Both the position numbers and the translations under genes were made by a program. The notes beneath the pieces are model-generated. The model searched no databases. It was not told the origin of the DNA and saw nothing but the letters and a program-made list of their open reading frames with translations. This document shows, piece after piece, positions 1 through 11,061 of a stretch of 64,000 bases of DNA (the first letter of the stretch is position 1; the number at the start of each line of letters is the position of its first letter). This DNA is from Bog-756 sp963727075 (lineage in GTDB: Bacteria > Actinomycetota > Acidimicrobiia > Acidimicrobiales > RAAP-2), in NCBI GenBank assembly GCA_963727075.1, contig CAVSET010000006.1, forward strand, positions 1,240,001 through 1,304,000. The letters run 5' to 3'.

Positions 1-1322
1 CAAACCGATCACGTGCGGCCCCCGACCGGAACACCCGCAACTCCCCCACTCCAGCGTCGGACCCGACCCTGGCGTCCGACCCGACCCTGGCGTCTGAGTC
101 CACCCCACGGTCCCAGTGCACGCCGGCGTCCGAACCGACTGTCTGATCGCCCCATCGGTCCTCATCGGTAAGGCCGTCCCACGGCTCGGAGTGGGCCGGG
201 CGATTCAGCGGATCATGCATCTCGGAGTCGAGGTGGACGACGAAATGGATCGCGCCGGCAATCAACAGGTTGCTTGCTTCGAGAGGCAACCGCTCCGGGG
301 CCTGCACGGCGTACGAAGCCATCCGACGGAACACGCCGGCCGACGAATCAGCGTGGATACTGCACATCGAACCGGACCGCCCCTGGCTCATGGCGTTGAG
401 CATGGGCAGCACCTCGTCCCCGAGCACTTCGCCGACGATCACCCGATCGGCATTCATGCGGAGTGCCCGGCGAACCAGGTCGGCCACCGAGATCAGGCCG
501 GCCCCCTCCATGTTGGCCTGGCGGGCCTCAAGGGCGACCATGTCCGGGTGCCGACCGGAGGCGCTGTCGAGGCCCAGCTCGAAGGCCTGTTCGATGGTGA
601 CCAATCGCTCGCGGGGCGGAATCTCGGCGGCCAGGGCTCGGAGCAGGGTCGTCTTGCCGGGAATTCATGGCGCCGGACACGACGATGTTCTTGCGGGCTC
701 GGACGGCTGATCGGAGCAGTGACGCGAGACCCTCGTCGAGCGAGCCGAGCGCCCGGAGATCGGACAGTGACAGATCGGAGAATCGGTGACGGCGGATGGA
801 TACAGCCGGACGGGCCGTCACAGCCATCAGCGCCGAGAGCCGACTTCCGTCAGGCAATCGGAGATCCAGTTCGGGCCGGGCCATGTCAAAGCGCCGCTCG
901 GACAGGCCAAAGCGGCTGGCGGCCGAGCGTACGAGGTCGACGAGCTCTTCATCCGAGTCCGCCACCGCCGGCATCAGACGTTTCGAGCCGTCGGCGAACG
1001 TGGCCCACACCCGGTCACACCCGTTGATGTCGATGTTCTCGATATCGGGGTCATCGATCAACGACTGCAGTCGTCCCATGCCGAACAAGGCATCCAACAC
1101 TGACTGCGCCAGCCGCCGCTCGTCGCTGCTGCGCCTGCTGCGAAGGCGCCCTTTCGCCAGGTGCCCAAGCGTCGCCAGCTCCCGCAGTGAGTAGGTCGAG
1201 ATGGGCGAAGATCTGTCGACGGGCGAACTCGCGACGATCCTCTCCCACCAGCGGGCCGCGTCGGGCGAGGCCAGGTCTTCGGCCACCCGTTCCCGGATGG
1301 CGCTGGCAAGGAGATTCGTCAC
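1..1322 (-). CDS. cpaF: CpaF/TadA-type pilus assembly ATPase, frameshifted and cut by window edge
   Basis: Secretion ATPase of the type II/IV family expected to power assembly of a Tad/Flp pilus at the inner membrane. The N-terminal half is intact, with the family's RFDMARPELDLRLPDGSR region. The Walker A should read SGAMNSGKTTL, but one extra G at about 658-661 shifts the frame inside it. In the next frame the protein continues (Walker B region, then IHFVVHLDSE) to position 1, still open. Near its C-terminus are three SDARVG-like repeats encoded by an 18-bp tandem repeat. The GTG start at 1322 overlaps the stop of the upstream ATPase gene by four bases (GTGA), indicating translational coupling. 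The family call is firm; whether the break is real is not. Confidence 0.85.
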
Positions 1323-2344
1323 GGTGAGACCTCCTCCACCAAGGCGTCTGGCCGGGACTGCCCGCTCTTGGTCGATGGTTGGAGCGGTTCTGGTTGGAGC
1401 GGTTCTGGTTGGAGCGGTTCTGGTTGGATCGGTTCTGGTTTGACCGGTTCGCCCGTCCGCGATTTCGGGCGGGCCTTCAGTCCCGCCCCCCTGGCCGAGC
1501 CCCGATTCTGGCGCCAGCGGTCCCTCCGGGTCGTCACCGGTACCTTCGGTTCAACCCCACCCTCGGACCGTGGCCATGTCACTGGCGCAACCCCATCCCC
1601 GCCAGGCAGCACGAAGGGATCGTCGCGACTCAGAGTGATGGCCAACCTCCACGACGACATCACCAGGAGAGACCGCGACAGTCGACGCGGGCTGCTTGGC
1701 TGGCCTCCCGGCTGGCCCCCGACGATGAGCGCGGCGTTCGGGTCATCGGGCAGATCGGCAAGTACCGGTATGCCCGTGAAGCGTCCGATCTCCTTGCTGG
1801 TGAAGGAACCAGCTCCAACGATCACGAGTCCGACCCGACCGGAACAAATGGACTGGAGCATGTCCACCCGATCGCGCACGTGCAAGATGGAGGCGGCGTC
1901 GCGACGCAGGACGATGACTACCACTGTCGAACGCTCCAGCCATGGCTTGACACCACGGGCCCCAGGCATCAGCCGACCGATATCGGCGATCACATCCCGT
2001 GGCCCGTCAACCTGCGAATCCGCGCTCACCAACAGTGAGGCGATCGTCTCTGACTGGTCGACCGGATCGAGGGACTTCGCTCCGATCGTCACATCCAGTC
2101 CGCCTGGGAGTTGCTGGACGTGCGGCCCGATGGCCTCATTCCCGTCTAGACGGCGACTGGCGGCCGCGAACGATGACCACCCTCGCCTGGTGGACAGTCG
2201 GAACCGAGCCGCAAGGTCCCCACCGCTCGGGTCGCCCTCCACAAGGACGACATCTCGCTCATCCGGCCACGAGGCCGCGACCAGGCACGCAAGTGTCGTC
2301 ACCCCAGGGGCACCCTTCACCGATGCGATGGCAGCAACGGTCAT
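1319..2344 (-). CDS. TadZ/CpaE-like (ParA/MinD superfamily) pilus ATPase
   Basis: 341-residue P-loop protein. The N-terminus reads MTVAAIASVKGAPGVTTLA, a deviant Walker A (KGAPGVTT in place of KGGxGKTT), followed by VLVEGDPSGGDLAARF. TadZ/CpaE-like proteins are thought to place the pilus machine in the cell. The C-terminus carries a proline-rich tail of four five-residue repeats of the PEPLQ type, encoded by a 15-bp tandem DNA repeat (about 1376-1441), probably a flexible linker. The ATG start overlaps the stop of the CpaB-like gene (ATGA) and its own stop overlaps the cpaF start (GTGA), so the three genes are tightly coupled. It could equally be called a MinD-like chromosome-partitioning ATPase, but the context favours the pilus role. 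Confidence 0.82.
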   Translation of the reverse strand: MTVAAIASVKGAPGVTTLACLVAASWPDERDVVLVEGDPSGGDLAARFRLSTRRGWSSFAAASRRLDGNEAIGPHVQQLPGGLDVTIGAKSLDPVDQSETIASLLVSADSQVDGPRDVIADIGRLMPGARGVKPWLERSTVVVIVLRRDAASILHVRDRVDMLQSICSGRVGLVIVGAGSFTSKEIGRFTGIPVLADLPDDPNAALIVGGQPGGQPSSPRRLSRSLLVMSSWRLAITLSRDDPFVLPGGDGVAPVTWPRSEGGVEPKVPVTTRRDRWRQNRGSARGAGLKARPKSRTGEPVKPEPIQPEPLQPEPLQPEPLQPSTKSGQSRPDALVEEVSP

Positions 2345-3130
2345 GGTGCCGCGGCCCCGTTTCCCGGTCCATGAGCGCCGGGTGCATTCGGAAGCAGCAC
2401 CAGACTCACCTGATTGACCGCGGCCGCGGTGGACACCGTCGGAGCGAGTGTGTCCGACACCTCGACCGACACCAGTTCTGACTCTCCGCCGGACAGCGCT
2501 CGATTGGTTCAGCGGGCTCTGGTTGGTGGATGGGATTGCCACCTCGAACACCCTCGCCTGCGGCACGAGAACTCCGGAGTCGGAGGGGGCATCGGCGCTG
2601 TTTCCGGTCGACGACTGCTGTGACGCGATCGGGGTACCGGGGGTTCCGGTTTCGACCACCATGACCTGGTCGCCCGGCTGCACGCCCACGGAAGGAAGCT
2701 GGCCCGGCTTCAGAGCCAAGCCCACGACGGCGTAACCCGACGGGATCGGTTGCCCATATGTCGTGTCGCCGACGGTCAACAGGGAGCCCGACGGGATGGT
2801 CACAGCCGCCCGGCGACCCGACAGTACGGATACATCCGACACCGGGATCGGGACGACACCACCCGAGATGGCCGCGCTCGTCTGCCCGAGGTCCTGAGCC
2901 AGGATGGGTTGCCCCTGTTCGATGGTGTGGGTGATTATCAGGACAGCCTCCTGGTGGCTCGCAGATGCGTAGACCGTGGCGAACACGGCGATGCTGACGA
3001 ACACCAGCAGCGCGGAGAGCACCACCATCAGCGGCCTCCTGCCGCTCGGGACGACCGGCAACCGAGAATGCTCGTGGGGATCATGCGGTGACCGGTCAGC
3101 CGGCAACCTCCGCTCGAGGGTCGATGTCAC
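2341..3130 (-). CDS. CpaB/RcpC-like SAF-domain pilus protein, frameshifted
   Basis: One N-terminal membrane anchor (MVVLSALLVFVSIAVFATVY) followed by a SAF domain, as in CpaB/RcpC pilus proteins that work in the periplasm or cell wall. The frame breaks at about 2490-2505. The following frame continues sensibly (SGGESELVSVEVSDTLAP) and ends at a TGA overlapping the next gene's ATG. The GTG start at 3130 overlaps the upstream stop (GTGA). Start to stop is 790 bases, three times 263 plus one, which is exactly what a one-base insertion gives. I therefore read this as one intact gene of about 262 residues with an artefactual or very recent extra base. Confidence 0.75.
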
Positions 3131-4047
3131 AGGACTGGGCCCAACACGAATGGGAGATGCGCACCTACGTCGGCATTGGTGAAGATGCTCTCCACCTGTT
3201 CGACACGGAGGCTGGTGGATGAAGAGGTGGTGAGCATTGGGAGGGAGCCGCCACCGGAAGCACCCTGGGCAGTCCATTGCACCGACCACGAGATCCTGGC
3301 CGACACGGTGAAGGCGCCGTGGTCCGGGCGGCCGTCGCGAGCGGGTTGGGCCGCCGAGGAATGTCGATAGATGTGGGCACACGAGGTCGTCTGGAGGGAT
3401 GCCGGCCTGCTCGAGTCGAATGGCACGCCGGGACCGCAGGAGACGACAGTTCCGTCCCCCATCGTCCAAGTGACGGACATCGGCGCCGCCACCGCCGTGG
3501 CGCTTACCGGCCCCGCCGATGCCGTGACGGAGTATGGGTGCCACATGGCACCGTCGATCCAGAGCCACGTCGGGAGGTTGACCACCGACGACCCGGACGG
3601 ATTCATATGGATCACCGGTGACGGGAGATCAAGGGTTCTCTCGGCCTCGAGGGCGAGCGCACGAGGATCGACCGCTGGTGTCGCCGGACTCGTCTGATCG
3701 GGTATCCACTCGGTTTGGGTGACGGTCGCCCCGGTGGAACCGTTGTTGCATGTCACGGAGTACCAGCTGCCCGGAGTCGGACCACCTGGGGCGATGCCGC
3801 CCTCGTCGTTGAGCACGAGCTTCATATAGGTGCAGGTCCATGTGCCAGTGCTCCCTCCGGTGCCAACACCGGCGCTGCCCGGGCCACCCGAGGCAGGCCC
3901 TGACGATCCGCCGGTCGAGGCCCCCACCGAGACCGTCCCTCCTGGAGCGTCGCTCCCCGCAGCCGCACCGAATGCGGGTCGTGCGCTGATCGCCAGCAGG
4001 GTCATCACCCCCACCCCAGAGACCAGGAGATTCAAGAGCCGTCGCAC
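3127..4047 (-). CDS. secreted protein of the pilus operon, PKD-like
   Basis: 306 residues with a clear Sec signal (MRRLLNLLVSGVGVMTLLA... AFGAAAG) and then a Gly/Ser/Thr-rich low-complexity stretch to about residue 70. The mature part contains paired cysteines (TWTCTYMK, SVTCNNGS, VSCGPG, TTSCAHIY) and a WTMGDGTVVSCGPG segment resembling the turn of PKD-type beta domains. It lies between a lipoprotein gene, whose 3' end it overlaps by 16 bases, and the CpaB-like gene, with which it shares a GTGA overlap. That suggests an exported accessory of the pilus machine. I do not recognise a named family; the PKD resemblance is by eye only. Confidence 0.7.
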   Translation of the reverse strand: MRRLLNLLVSGVGVMTLLAISARPAFGAAAGSDAPGGTVSVGASTGGSSGPASGGPGSAGVGTGGSTGTWTCTYMKLVLNDEGGIAPGGPTPGSWYSVTCNNGSTGATVTQTEWIPDQTSPATPAVDPRALALEAERTLDLPSPVIHMNPSGSSVVNLPTWLWIDGAMWHPYSVTASAGPVSATAVAAPMSVTWTMGDGTVVSCGPGVPFDSSRPASLQTTSCAHIYRHSSAAQPARDGRPDHGAFTVSARISWSVQWTAQGASGGGSLPMLTTSSSTSLRVEQVESIFTNADVGAHLPFVLGPVL

Positions 4048-4748
4048 TGGCCGACTCCCACACTCTGGGTCATGAGCTTCCAGCCGGTCCCTGTTCTCTG
4101 CATGGTCGACGAGAAGAGCTCGTAGTCGACCTGGCCAGGCACCCCCGGTACCGGCTGGCCGGACGATGCGGAGACGACTATCTCCCCGTCGTGCTCGCAG
4201 GACTGGACCGTGGCGACCTCGCTCCCGAGCGACAGGACGCTCGGATGCCCGTGGGCGACCGGCCCGCGCGCCACTTGGCCTTCAGCCCTCATCCGCTCAA
4301 GGAGCAGTGCGCGGGTCCATTCCAACTGGGGCGAAATGGTGGTTGCGACCAAGCTCGGTTCGTCCGGATTGGCAGTCAGAGCCGCCGTCTCGAAGGCCAG
4401 CTCCGCTGACATCCAGGCTGATGCCACTTCTGCGGCGACCGGCGACGGCGCTTGATCCGACGCTCGGCCAACTCCCTCACCGGATCCCTGGCCGGATTCC
4501 CGCTTGGAGCTCGGTGAACCGGTGAGTGTCCTGACCCCCGATCCGCATGGCGACCGCGGCATGGAGACACCCGAGGGCGACTGCCGCCCTTCCGTACCTC
4601 GTGCCGGGTGCGAACCCCCGCCAGTGGTCGGTAGATCGCCCACCCGAGCGCAGCTGGACGCCAGTAGCGCTGTCACGGCGACGCAGAGGAGGGCTTTCCC
4701 CACTGCCCACTGACGCCATGCCAAGTCAGCGCCGGCCCTTGGAACCAT
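4032..4748 (-). CDS. putative lipoprotein, first gene of the pilus operon
   Basis: 238 residues from the ATG at 4748. That start places a basic N-region and hydrophobic stretch directly before a lipobox (LLASSC, cysteine about residue 33), so the protein is probably lipid-anchored outside the membrane. An upstream start at 4886 is possible in frame but would bury the signal. A Ser/Gly-rich linker follows, then a helical part (AWMSAELAFETAALTANPDEPS) and a C-terminal domain ending KLMTQSVGVGQCDGS. No family is recognised. It is the promoter-proximal gene of the minus-strand Tad operon, and a perfect 31-bp palindrome lies 38 bases upstream of this start. Confidence 0.65.
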   Translation of the reverse strand: MVPRAGADLAWRQWAVGKALLCVAVTALLASSCARVGDLPTTGGGSHPARGTEGRQSPSGVSMPRSPCGSGVRTLTGSPSSKRESGQGSGEGVGRASDQAPSPVAAEVASAWMSAELAFETAALTANPDEPSLVATTISPQLEWTRALLLERMRAEGQVARGPVAHGHPSVLSLGSEVATVQSCEHDGEIVVSASSGQPVPGVPGQVDYELFSSTMQRTGTGWKLMTQSVGVGQCDGS

Positions 4749-4785
4749 AGGGACCGGACGATAAGAGTGACCCCAATTCGGCGCA

Positions 4786-4816
4786 AAAGTAGTTGCACTG
4801 TCAGTGCAACTACTTT
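4786..4816. promoter_or_regulatory. perfect 31-bp palindrome upstream of the pilus operon
   Basis: Two 15-base arms (AAAGTAGTTGCACTG and its exact complement) flank one central T. The site lies 38 bases upstream of the lipoprotein start. Its AT-richness differs from the surroundings. It could be an operator for a dimeric regulator of the pilus operon, or an RNA hairpin. On the minus strand it is followed by only four T residues, so a terminator reading is weak. Confidence 0.6.
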
Positions 4817-4896
4817 GGACCAATCGCGCCCGGAGCAACTCGATGTCGTCTCTTTCCTCCCGAGGAAGGTCCATCCGCACGGACACCTACCGAGTG

Positions 4897-5148
4897 TCAG
4901 GCCTCCTCCTTGCTCGGCTCCTTGATCAGTACCTTGCACGAATGGATTTGCGCTTCAGGCGAACCGTCGGAACCGACAGTTACAGCGTCGAAATTCCATT
5001 GGTGCAACCGGGTTTTTCGATGGTCGTCGGGTGTTGGAAGTAGTTCAACAGCACAGACGGAACGCTCGTCAGTCGGGTCCCAGCGTCGACCCACGGGAAC
5101 GGCGATCCTCTCCGTCTCCAACTCGCTCCGAGGGACGGCCAGCGACAA
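4897..5148 (-). CDS. doubtful small hypothetical protein
   Basis: 83 residues from a TTG start, preceded by an in-frame stop six bases upstream. Unlike neighbouring shadow frames it has balanced composition, with acidic residues and an ordinary hydrophobic pattern (VCAVELLPTPDDHRKTRLHQ... CKVLIKEPSKEEA). A longer cysteine-containing frame upstream on the same strand (to 5597) would join it through a frameshift, but that region is antisense to the DUF222 gene. No family is recognised. Confidence 0.25.
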   Translation of the reverse strand: MSLAVPRSELETERIAVPVGRRWDPTDERSVCAVELLPTPDDHRKTRLHQWNFDAVTVGSDGSPEAQIHSCKVLIKEPSKEEA

Positions 5149-5285
5149 TTGTCAGGCCATTTCTTGCACGACGCAGAGTGGTGGAGATCGCGCCATCCGT
5201 GGTTCGACTTTCCCGGCAGGACGTCGTCAAAGGCACGGGCCGGACCACTGGTGAGCCCGTCACACCCCTGCGGCAGCGTGTTGCC

Positions 5286-6867
5286 ATGGCACGCATGCGA
5301 CGCTCCGCCGGCGAGTTTGACCGGTCCTCCAATCCCTCTGGGCCCGGGTCCTTGCCTGGTCGGACAGAAGGCGGCGCAGCCGGTGGGCCAGCCGGTCGGA
5401 CCATTGGAGGGACAGCGGGGAGGGCTTCTGGAACGGACGCACTTGCCGGTGCCATTGAGGTGATCGCAAGTATTCGTTTCGAACTTCGAGCCGGGTCGGT
5501 ACAGCGGAGATGACGCCAGCACCCTCGTATCCTGGTTCTGTCGAGCTGAACGACTCTGTGGAGCGGGAAAGACCCTGGCCGCGACGAGAGTGGCCAAATC
5601 TCACCGACCCGAGCAGTCCGGCCATAGAACGGCAGCGGACTGGTTGGCCTCGGTAACCGGACAACCGCTGGGTCAGGCCATCGATGAACTGAAACTCGGC
5701 ACGCCGCTTTCGCAACAGCCCGACCTCGATGCCGCCTACCGGGGTGGCCGGTTGTCCCGGCCTGGGGCGACCTTGGTCGCCGGTGCCACGACGGTGAATC
5801 CGTCCCGGGGCGAGGAGCTCGTGCGACGCGCGGAACACGATTCCTGGCGCCAGTTACGAGACCGGTGTCTACGTGCACGAGCCGAAGGACGATCGGCCGA
5901 GGAGGCGGCTCAGAGGGCGGCTGTCATCCACAGAGCTCGACGGTGCAGAACCTGGACCGATGTCGATGGGTCGTTTCGCCTCGATGCGACCCTCACCGCC
6001 GAGGCCGGCGCCGCCCTCTCCGCCTCGCTGTCCAAGGAGTCGGCCCGATTCTTCGATCGGGCGCGACGGGAGGGCGTGTTCGAACCTCGGGATGCGTACA
6101 CGGCCGATGCCCTGGTCGCTTTGGTCACCGGACGGGGGATCGTCGGCACTGGGACCAAGGAGGGCCAACGCGCTCGGGCCGGTTCGGTTCACCGATCCGA
6201 AGGCTTTCAAGAGGTGCGCGCACCAGATCCGAAAGCCATTGTTCACCTCAGGGTCGACCTTGATGCGCTCCGCCGCGGGGAAGTAGGAAGAGGTGAGACG
6301 TGCGAGATCCCAGGGGTTGGCCCGGTACCGATCGACACGGCCCGGAATCTCATGGGGGACGCTCTGGTCGACCTGGTCATAGCGAACGGTGTCGATGTGA
6401 CCACGATCTGCCATCTCGGCCGATCCATCCCGACCGCCCTACGTACTGCCCTCGTGGAACGGGACCGGACCTGCGTGGTTCCGGAGTGCGACGTTGCCCA
6501 GGGCCTCGAGATCGACCATTGGCGAATCTCATTCTCCGAAGGGGGGCCGGCATCCCTGGCCAATCTGGCCCGCTTGTGCCCCCATCACCACTACCTGCGT
6601 ACCCATCAGGGATTCCGGCTCAGCGGTGGTCCCGGTCGATGGGCATGGGAGGCGCCCCCTTCTCCCAAGACGCGCGCCAAACGGGCCAAGGGGAAGACCG
6701 TGACGAGGGCACGACCGATGGTCCACATCCAGTACACCGCTGTCACCAGGATCGACGCGATCGCACGCCGAGCACATGCGAGCAACGGACGGGACCGGCG
6801 CCCCCGACCCCACCCTCCCAGTGAGGCTGACGACGAGCCCGTTTCCCTCTCGGGCATTGGTCGCTGA
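5286..6867 (+). CDS. DUF222 / HNH endonuclease (13E12 repeat family), frameshifted
   Basis: Typical actinobacterial DUF222 protein with a C-terminal HNH nuclease domain. The long frame from 5590 starts in the middle of the DUF222 domain. Its missing N-terminus lies in two pieces: 5286 to about 5485 (ending IEVIASIRFE), then a one-base shift at 5479-5487, then PGRYSGDDASTLVSWFCRAE, which runs into the long frame. The total span is 3n+1 bases, as one inserted base predicts. The HNH part shows CVVPECDVAQGLEIDHW followed by ARLCPHHHYLRTHQG, giving a CxxC-like pair and the H/N/H residues. Members are multi-copy in actinobacteria and their biological role is unsettled. The ATG at 5286 is the best start but not certain. 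Confidence 0.8.
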
Positions 6868-6923
6868 ACCCAGTTGATGAACAACGGCTGGACGATCGCC
6901 GGACTGGATTCGGCCAGCGACTG

Positions 6924-7913
6924 CTACGGGCTCGGGCTGATGGGGGCTTGAACGTCCAAGGCTTCTCCGTCATCAGTGCTTCCGCCCGCGGCGAGCTTGG
7001 CACTCATCTTGACGGCCTTGACCGCGCTCGTCGCGCCCGTCTGGAGCACGACCGCGATCACCAGCATGATGACAGCGAGGAAGCGGAAGGTGGCGGACCC
7101 GAGTAGCAGGATGGCCAGCCGGCCCAGCACGTACGGCGGCGAGCAGACCATGGCACCGATGGCCCCGCCGACGGCCGACGCCGTCAGCTTGTCACGCCTG
7201 GAGTGGTGGGCGGCGCTCACGCCGACGAGTCGGCCGGGAACCGCCACGTAGGCGACCATCATGATTGCCACCACGATCCCCAGCGTCAGCCCGAACCAAC
7301 GGATACCCCATCGATTGGTGACCATGGTGGCGAACCCGAGGGCGATGCCGATGACGAAACCCCATCCCAGCACGGTTGTCTTGTGCACTCTCGCCTCGGC
7401 GAATGCGGGCCGGATCTGAGGTCGGCCCGGTGCAGCGATGGCAAAGGCAAACACGGCATTGAGGAAGAAGCTGGCCGCCGTGATGGCGGCGATGGCGAGG
7501 ACGATGGGGATCAGCCACGGGCCGTACAACGGGTGGAAATGCTTGCCGCGCAACACGTGCGCTTTGAGGTCGAGCATGGCCAACCAGATCCACATGGCCG
7601 GCAGGATCTGTACGAGCGTCAGTCGCCAGTTGGTGAACAGCAGCTTGACCCCTTGGAACAGCATGGCGAAGGCCCCCACCACCAGGGCCAGCGGGGCCAG
7701 GAGTCGGCTTCGCCGACTGAGCGTCATGACCGCGCTCTCGACCATGCTCTCGTCCCCGTTCCGGATGGCCACCACCATTCGGGAGATCTGGGCGGCCGCC
7801 GTGGCGCGGCGGGTCCGATGGTCCGTCATCTGGGTCTCGGGCCCTTGGCTCGGGGCTCGGCCGGGGATTCCAGGGGCGGTTCCCGTCGTTTCCGGCTGGG
7901 AGCCGGCAGTCAT
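6924..7913 (-). CDS. polytopic membrane protein of unknown function
   Basis: About 329 residues with roughly six hydrophobic segments, for example LLAPLALVVGAFAMLFQG, IPIVLAIAAITAASFFLNAV, VLGWGFVIGIALGFATMV and FRFLAVIMLVIAVVLQ. The loop at KAHVLRGKHFHPLYGPW is conserved-looking. I chose the ATG at 7913 because GGGAG lies nine bases upstream; an ATG at 7829 would give 301 residues. It is divergent from ettA and convergent with the DUF222 gene, so context says little about its role. No family is recognised. Confidence 0.65.
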   Translation of the reverse strand: MTAGSQPETTGTAPGIPGRAPSQGPETQMTDHRTRRATAAAQISRMVVAIRNGDESMVESAVMTLSRRSRLLAPLALVVGAFAMLFQGVKLLFTNWRLTLVQILPAMWIWLAMLDLKAHVLRGKHFHPLYGPWLIPIVLAIAAITAASFFLNAVFAFAIAAPGRPQIRPAFAEARVHKTTVLGWGFVIGIALGFATMVTNRWGIRWFGLTLGIVVAIMMVAYVAVPGRLVGVSAAHHSRRDKLTASAVGGAIGAMVCSPPYVLGRLAILLLGSATFRFLAVIMLVIAVVLQTGATSAVKAVKMSAKLAAGGSTDDGEALDVQAPISPSP

Positions 7914-8225
7914 GAGTGGGTGCTCCCGGTGGCGCTGAACTCGGCGCTTCCATCCGTGAGGCACCACCCACGCCCTTTTCCGGGCCACCTTGGTCGGTGG
8001 GTCGCCTCGAGCACCGACCACCGCGGGTCCACGCCGGCGACAGCCCGACGTCCGGGCACCTGCTCCCCGGAGCCATTGCCGCTGTGGAGGCCCCGGGTCG
8101 TCATCGCGGCCAAGGCTACTTACACCCGTGCCCGTCCCACGAGGCACGGTCACCGGCATGCGACTCCCAGGCCTCCACACCCGTCGCCGCATGACCGGAC
8201 CCGGCCACCTGACACACTGGTCGGT
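7914..8225. other. divergent intergenic region upstream of ettA
   Basis: 312 bases between two divergent genes. It must carry both promoters, but I see no clear -35/-10 pair, repeat or RNA structure. Confidence 0.4.
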
Positions 8226-9911
<1,686 letters not shown>

Positions 9912-9948
9912 GCCGTCTGCGCCGGTTGCCACCCACATCGCCCCGCCC

Positions 9949-11012
9949 GTGACCGAGACCCGACGTTCCTTCGCCAGTGACAACTGGTCCGGCATCCACC
10001 CCGACGTGCTGGCCGCCATCGTGTCCAGCAACCGGCGACCATGTGCCCTCGTACGGCGACGATCCCGTCACCGCTCAGGCCATCGCGCTGTTCAAAGAGC
10101 ACTTCGGCCCGGACGCCCAGGTCTTCCTGGCGTTCAACGGGACCGGGGCCAACGTGGTCGGCCTCCAGTCGCTGCTGCGACCCTTCGAGGCGGTCATCTG
10201 CGCCGCCGGCGCCCACATCTACGTGGACGAGTGCGGCGCCCCCGAGCGTTTCCTCGGCAGCAAGCTGATCCCCGTCGCCACGGAGCACGGCAAGCTCACT
10301 CCCGAATTGGTGCGAAGCCGCCGCCGAGGGCATCGGCGACGAGCACCACGTCCAGCCCCGGGTGGTGTCGATCACCCAGGCCACCGAGCTCGGGACCTGC
10401 TATCGAGTCGGGGAGATCGCCGAGCTGGCCCGGTGGGCCCATGACCGGGCCATGTACCTCCACCTGGACGGGGCCCGGCTCTCCAATGCCGCCGCCTTTT
10501 TGGGGGTGGGGCTCGGCGAGCTCGGGGCCGGCTCCGGGGTGGACGTGCTGTCGTTCGGCGGGACCAAGAACGGTGCCATGGGGGCCGAAGCGGTGATCTC
10601 CTTCCGACCTCCGGACGACGGGTCGTTGCGCTACATCCGCAAGCAGTCGATGCAGCTCGCCTCCAAAATGCGCTTCGTGTCGGCCCAGTTCGTCGCCCTG
10701 CTCTCCGATGGCCTCTGGCGGTCCAATGCCGAGCGGGCCAACGCCATGGCCAGACGGCTCGCCCAGGGCATCGGAGCGCTCAGCGGGGTCTCGATCATCC
10801 ACCCGGTGGAGGCCAACGGTGTCTTCGTCGCCCTCCCTCCATCGGTGACCGAGACCCTGCAGCAGTTCTGTCCCTTCTATGTCTGGGACGAACGCTCCAA
10901 CGTGGTCCGCTGGATGACCTCGTTCGACACCACCGAGGACGACGTCGACTCGTTCGTGGCCCTGGTGGCCGAGGCCATGGCGGCGCACCGGTCACGATCC
11001 GATCGCACCTGA
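9949..11012 (+). CDS. low-specificity L-threonine aldolase-like PLP enzyme, two frameshifts
   Basis: Fold-type I PLP enzyme of the threonine aldolase (beta-eliminating lyase) family, which cleaves L-threonine to glycine and acetaldehyde. Visible motifs are the N-terminal SFASDNWSGIHPDVLAAI, NGTGANVVGLQSLLRP, HLDGARLSNAAAFL and the PLP-lysine region SFGGTKNGAMGAEAV. The reading shifts frame at about 10029-10035 (should pass from VSSN to GDHVPSYGDDP) and at 10309-10316 (from KLTPELVR to EAAAEGIGDEH). Each shift is equivalent to one inserted base, and the total span is 3n+2. The GTG start at 9949 begins the conserved N-terminus. The family is clear; in the sequence as given it could not make a full protein. 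Confidence 0.85.
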
Positions 11013-11020
11013 ACGCTCAC

Positions 11021-11058
11021 CCGTGGTCGTCATCCGTGGTCGTCATCCGTGGTCGCCG
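11021..11058. repeat. short direct repeats, 13-bp unit
   Basis: CGTGGTCGTCATC occurs twice in tandem, followed by a third partial copy, in the gap between the convergent aldolase and TIGR03084-family genes. Confidence 0.6.
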
Positions 11059-11061
11059 GAT

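Larger units (their letters stand above)
4749..5285. other. intergenic stretch between pilus operon and DUF222 gene
   Basis: Apart from the palindrome at 4786-4816 and one doubtful minus-strand reading frame at 4897-5148, I see no convincing gene here. The remaining frames on both strands have arginine/proline-rich shadow composition. Confidence 0.5.

Noticed and set aside
658..2505. Programmed frameshifting in the pilus operon
   Set aside because: No slippery heptamer or stimulatory hairpin is evident, and similar breaks occur in unrelated genes across the window.
4980..5597. Cysteine-containing 205-codon minus-strand frame
   Set aside because: Largely antisense to the frame-corrected DUF222 gene and lacking a signal peptide or recognisable motif; only its downstream neighbour 4897-5148 was kept, as doubtful.
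5590..6867. HNH protein as part of a mobile element or homing endonuclease
   Set aside because: DUF222/HNH proteins are ordinary multi-copy chromosomal genes in actinobacteria; no terminal repeats, integrase or intron structure is seen.
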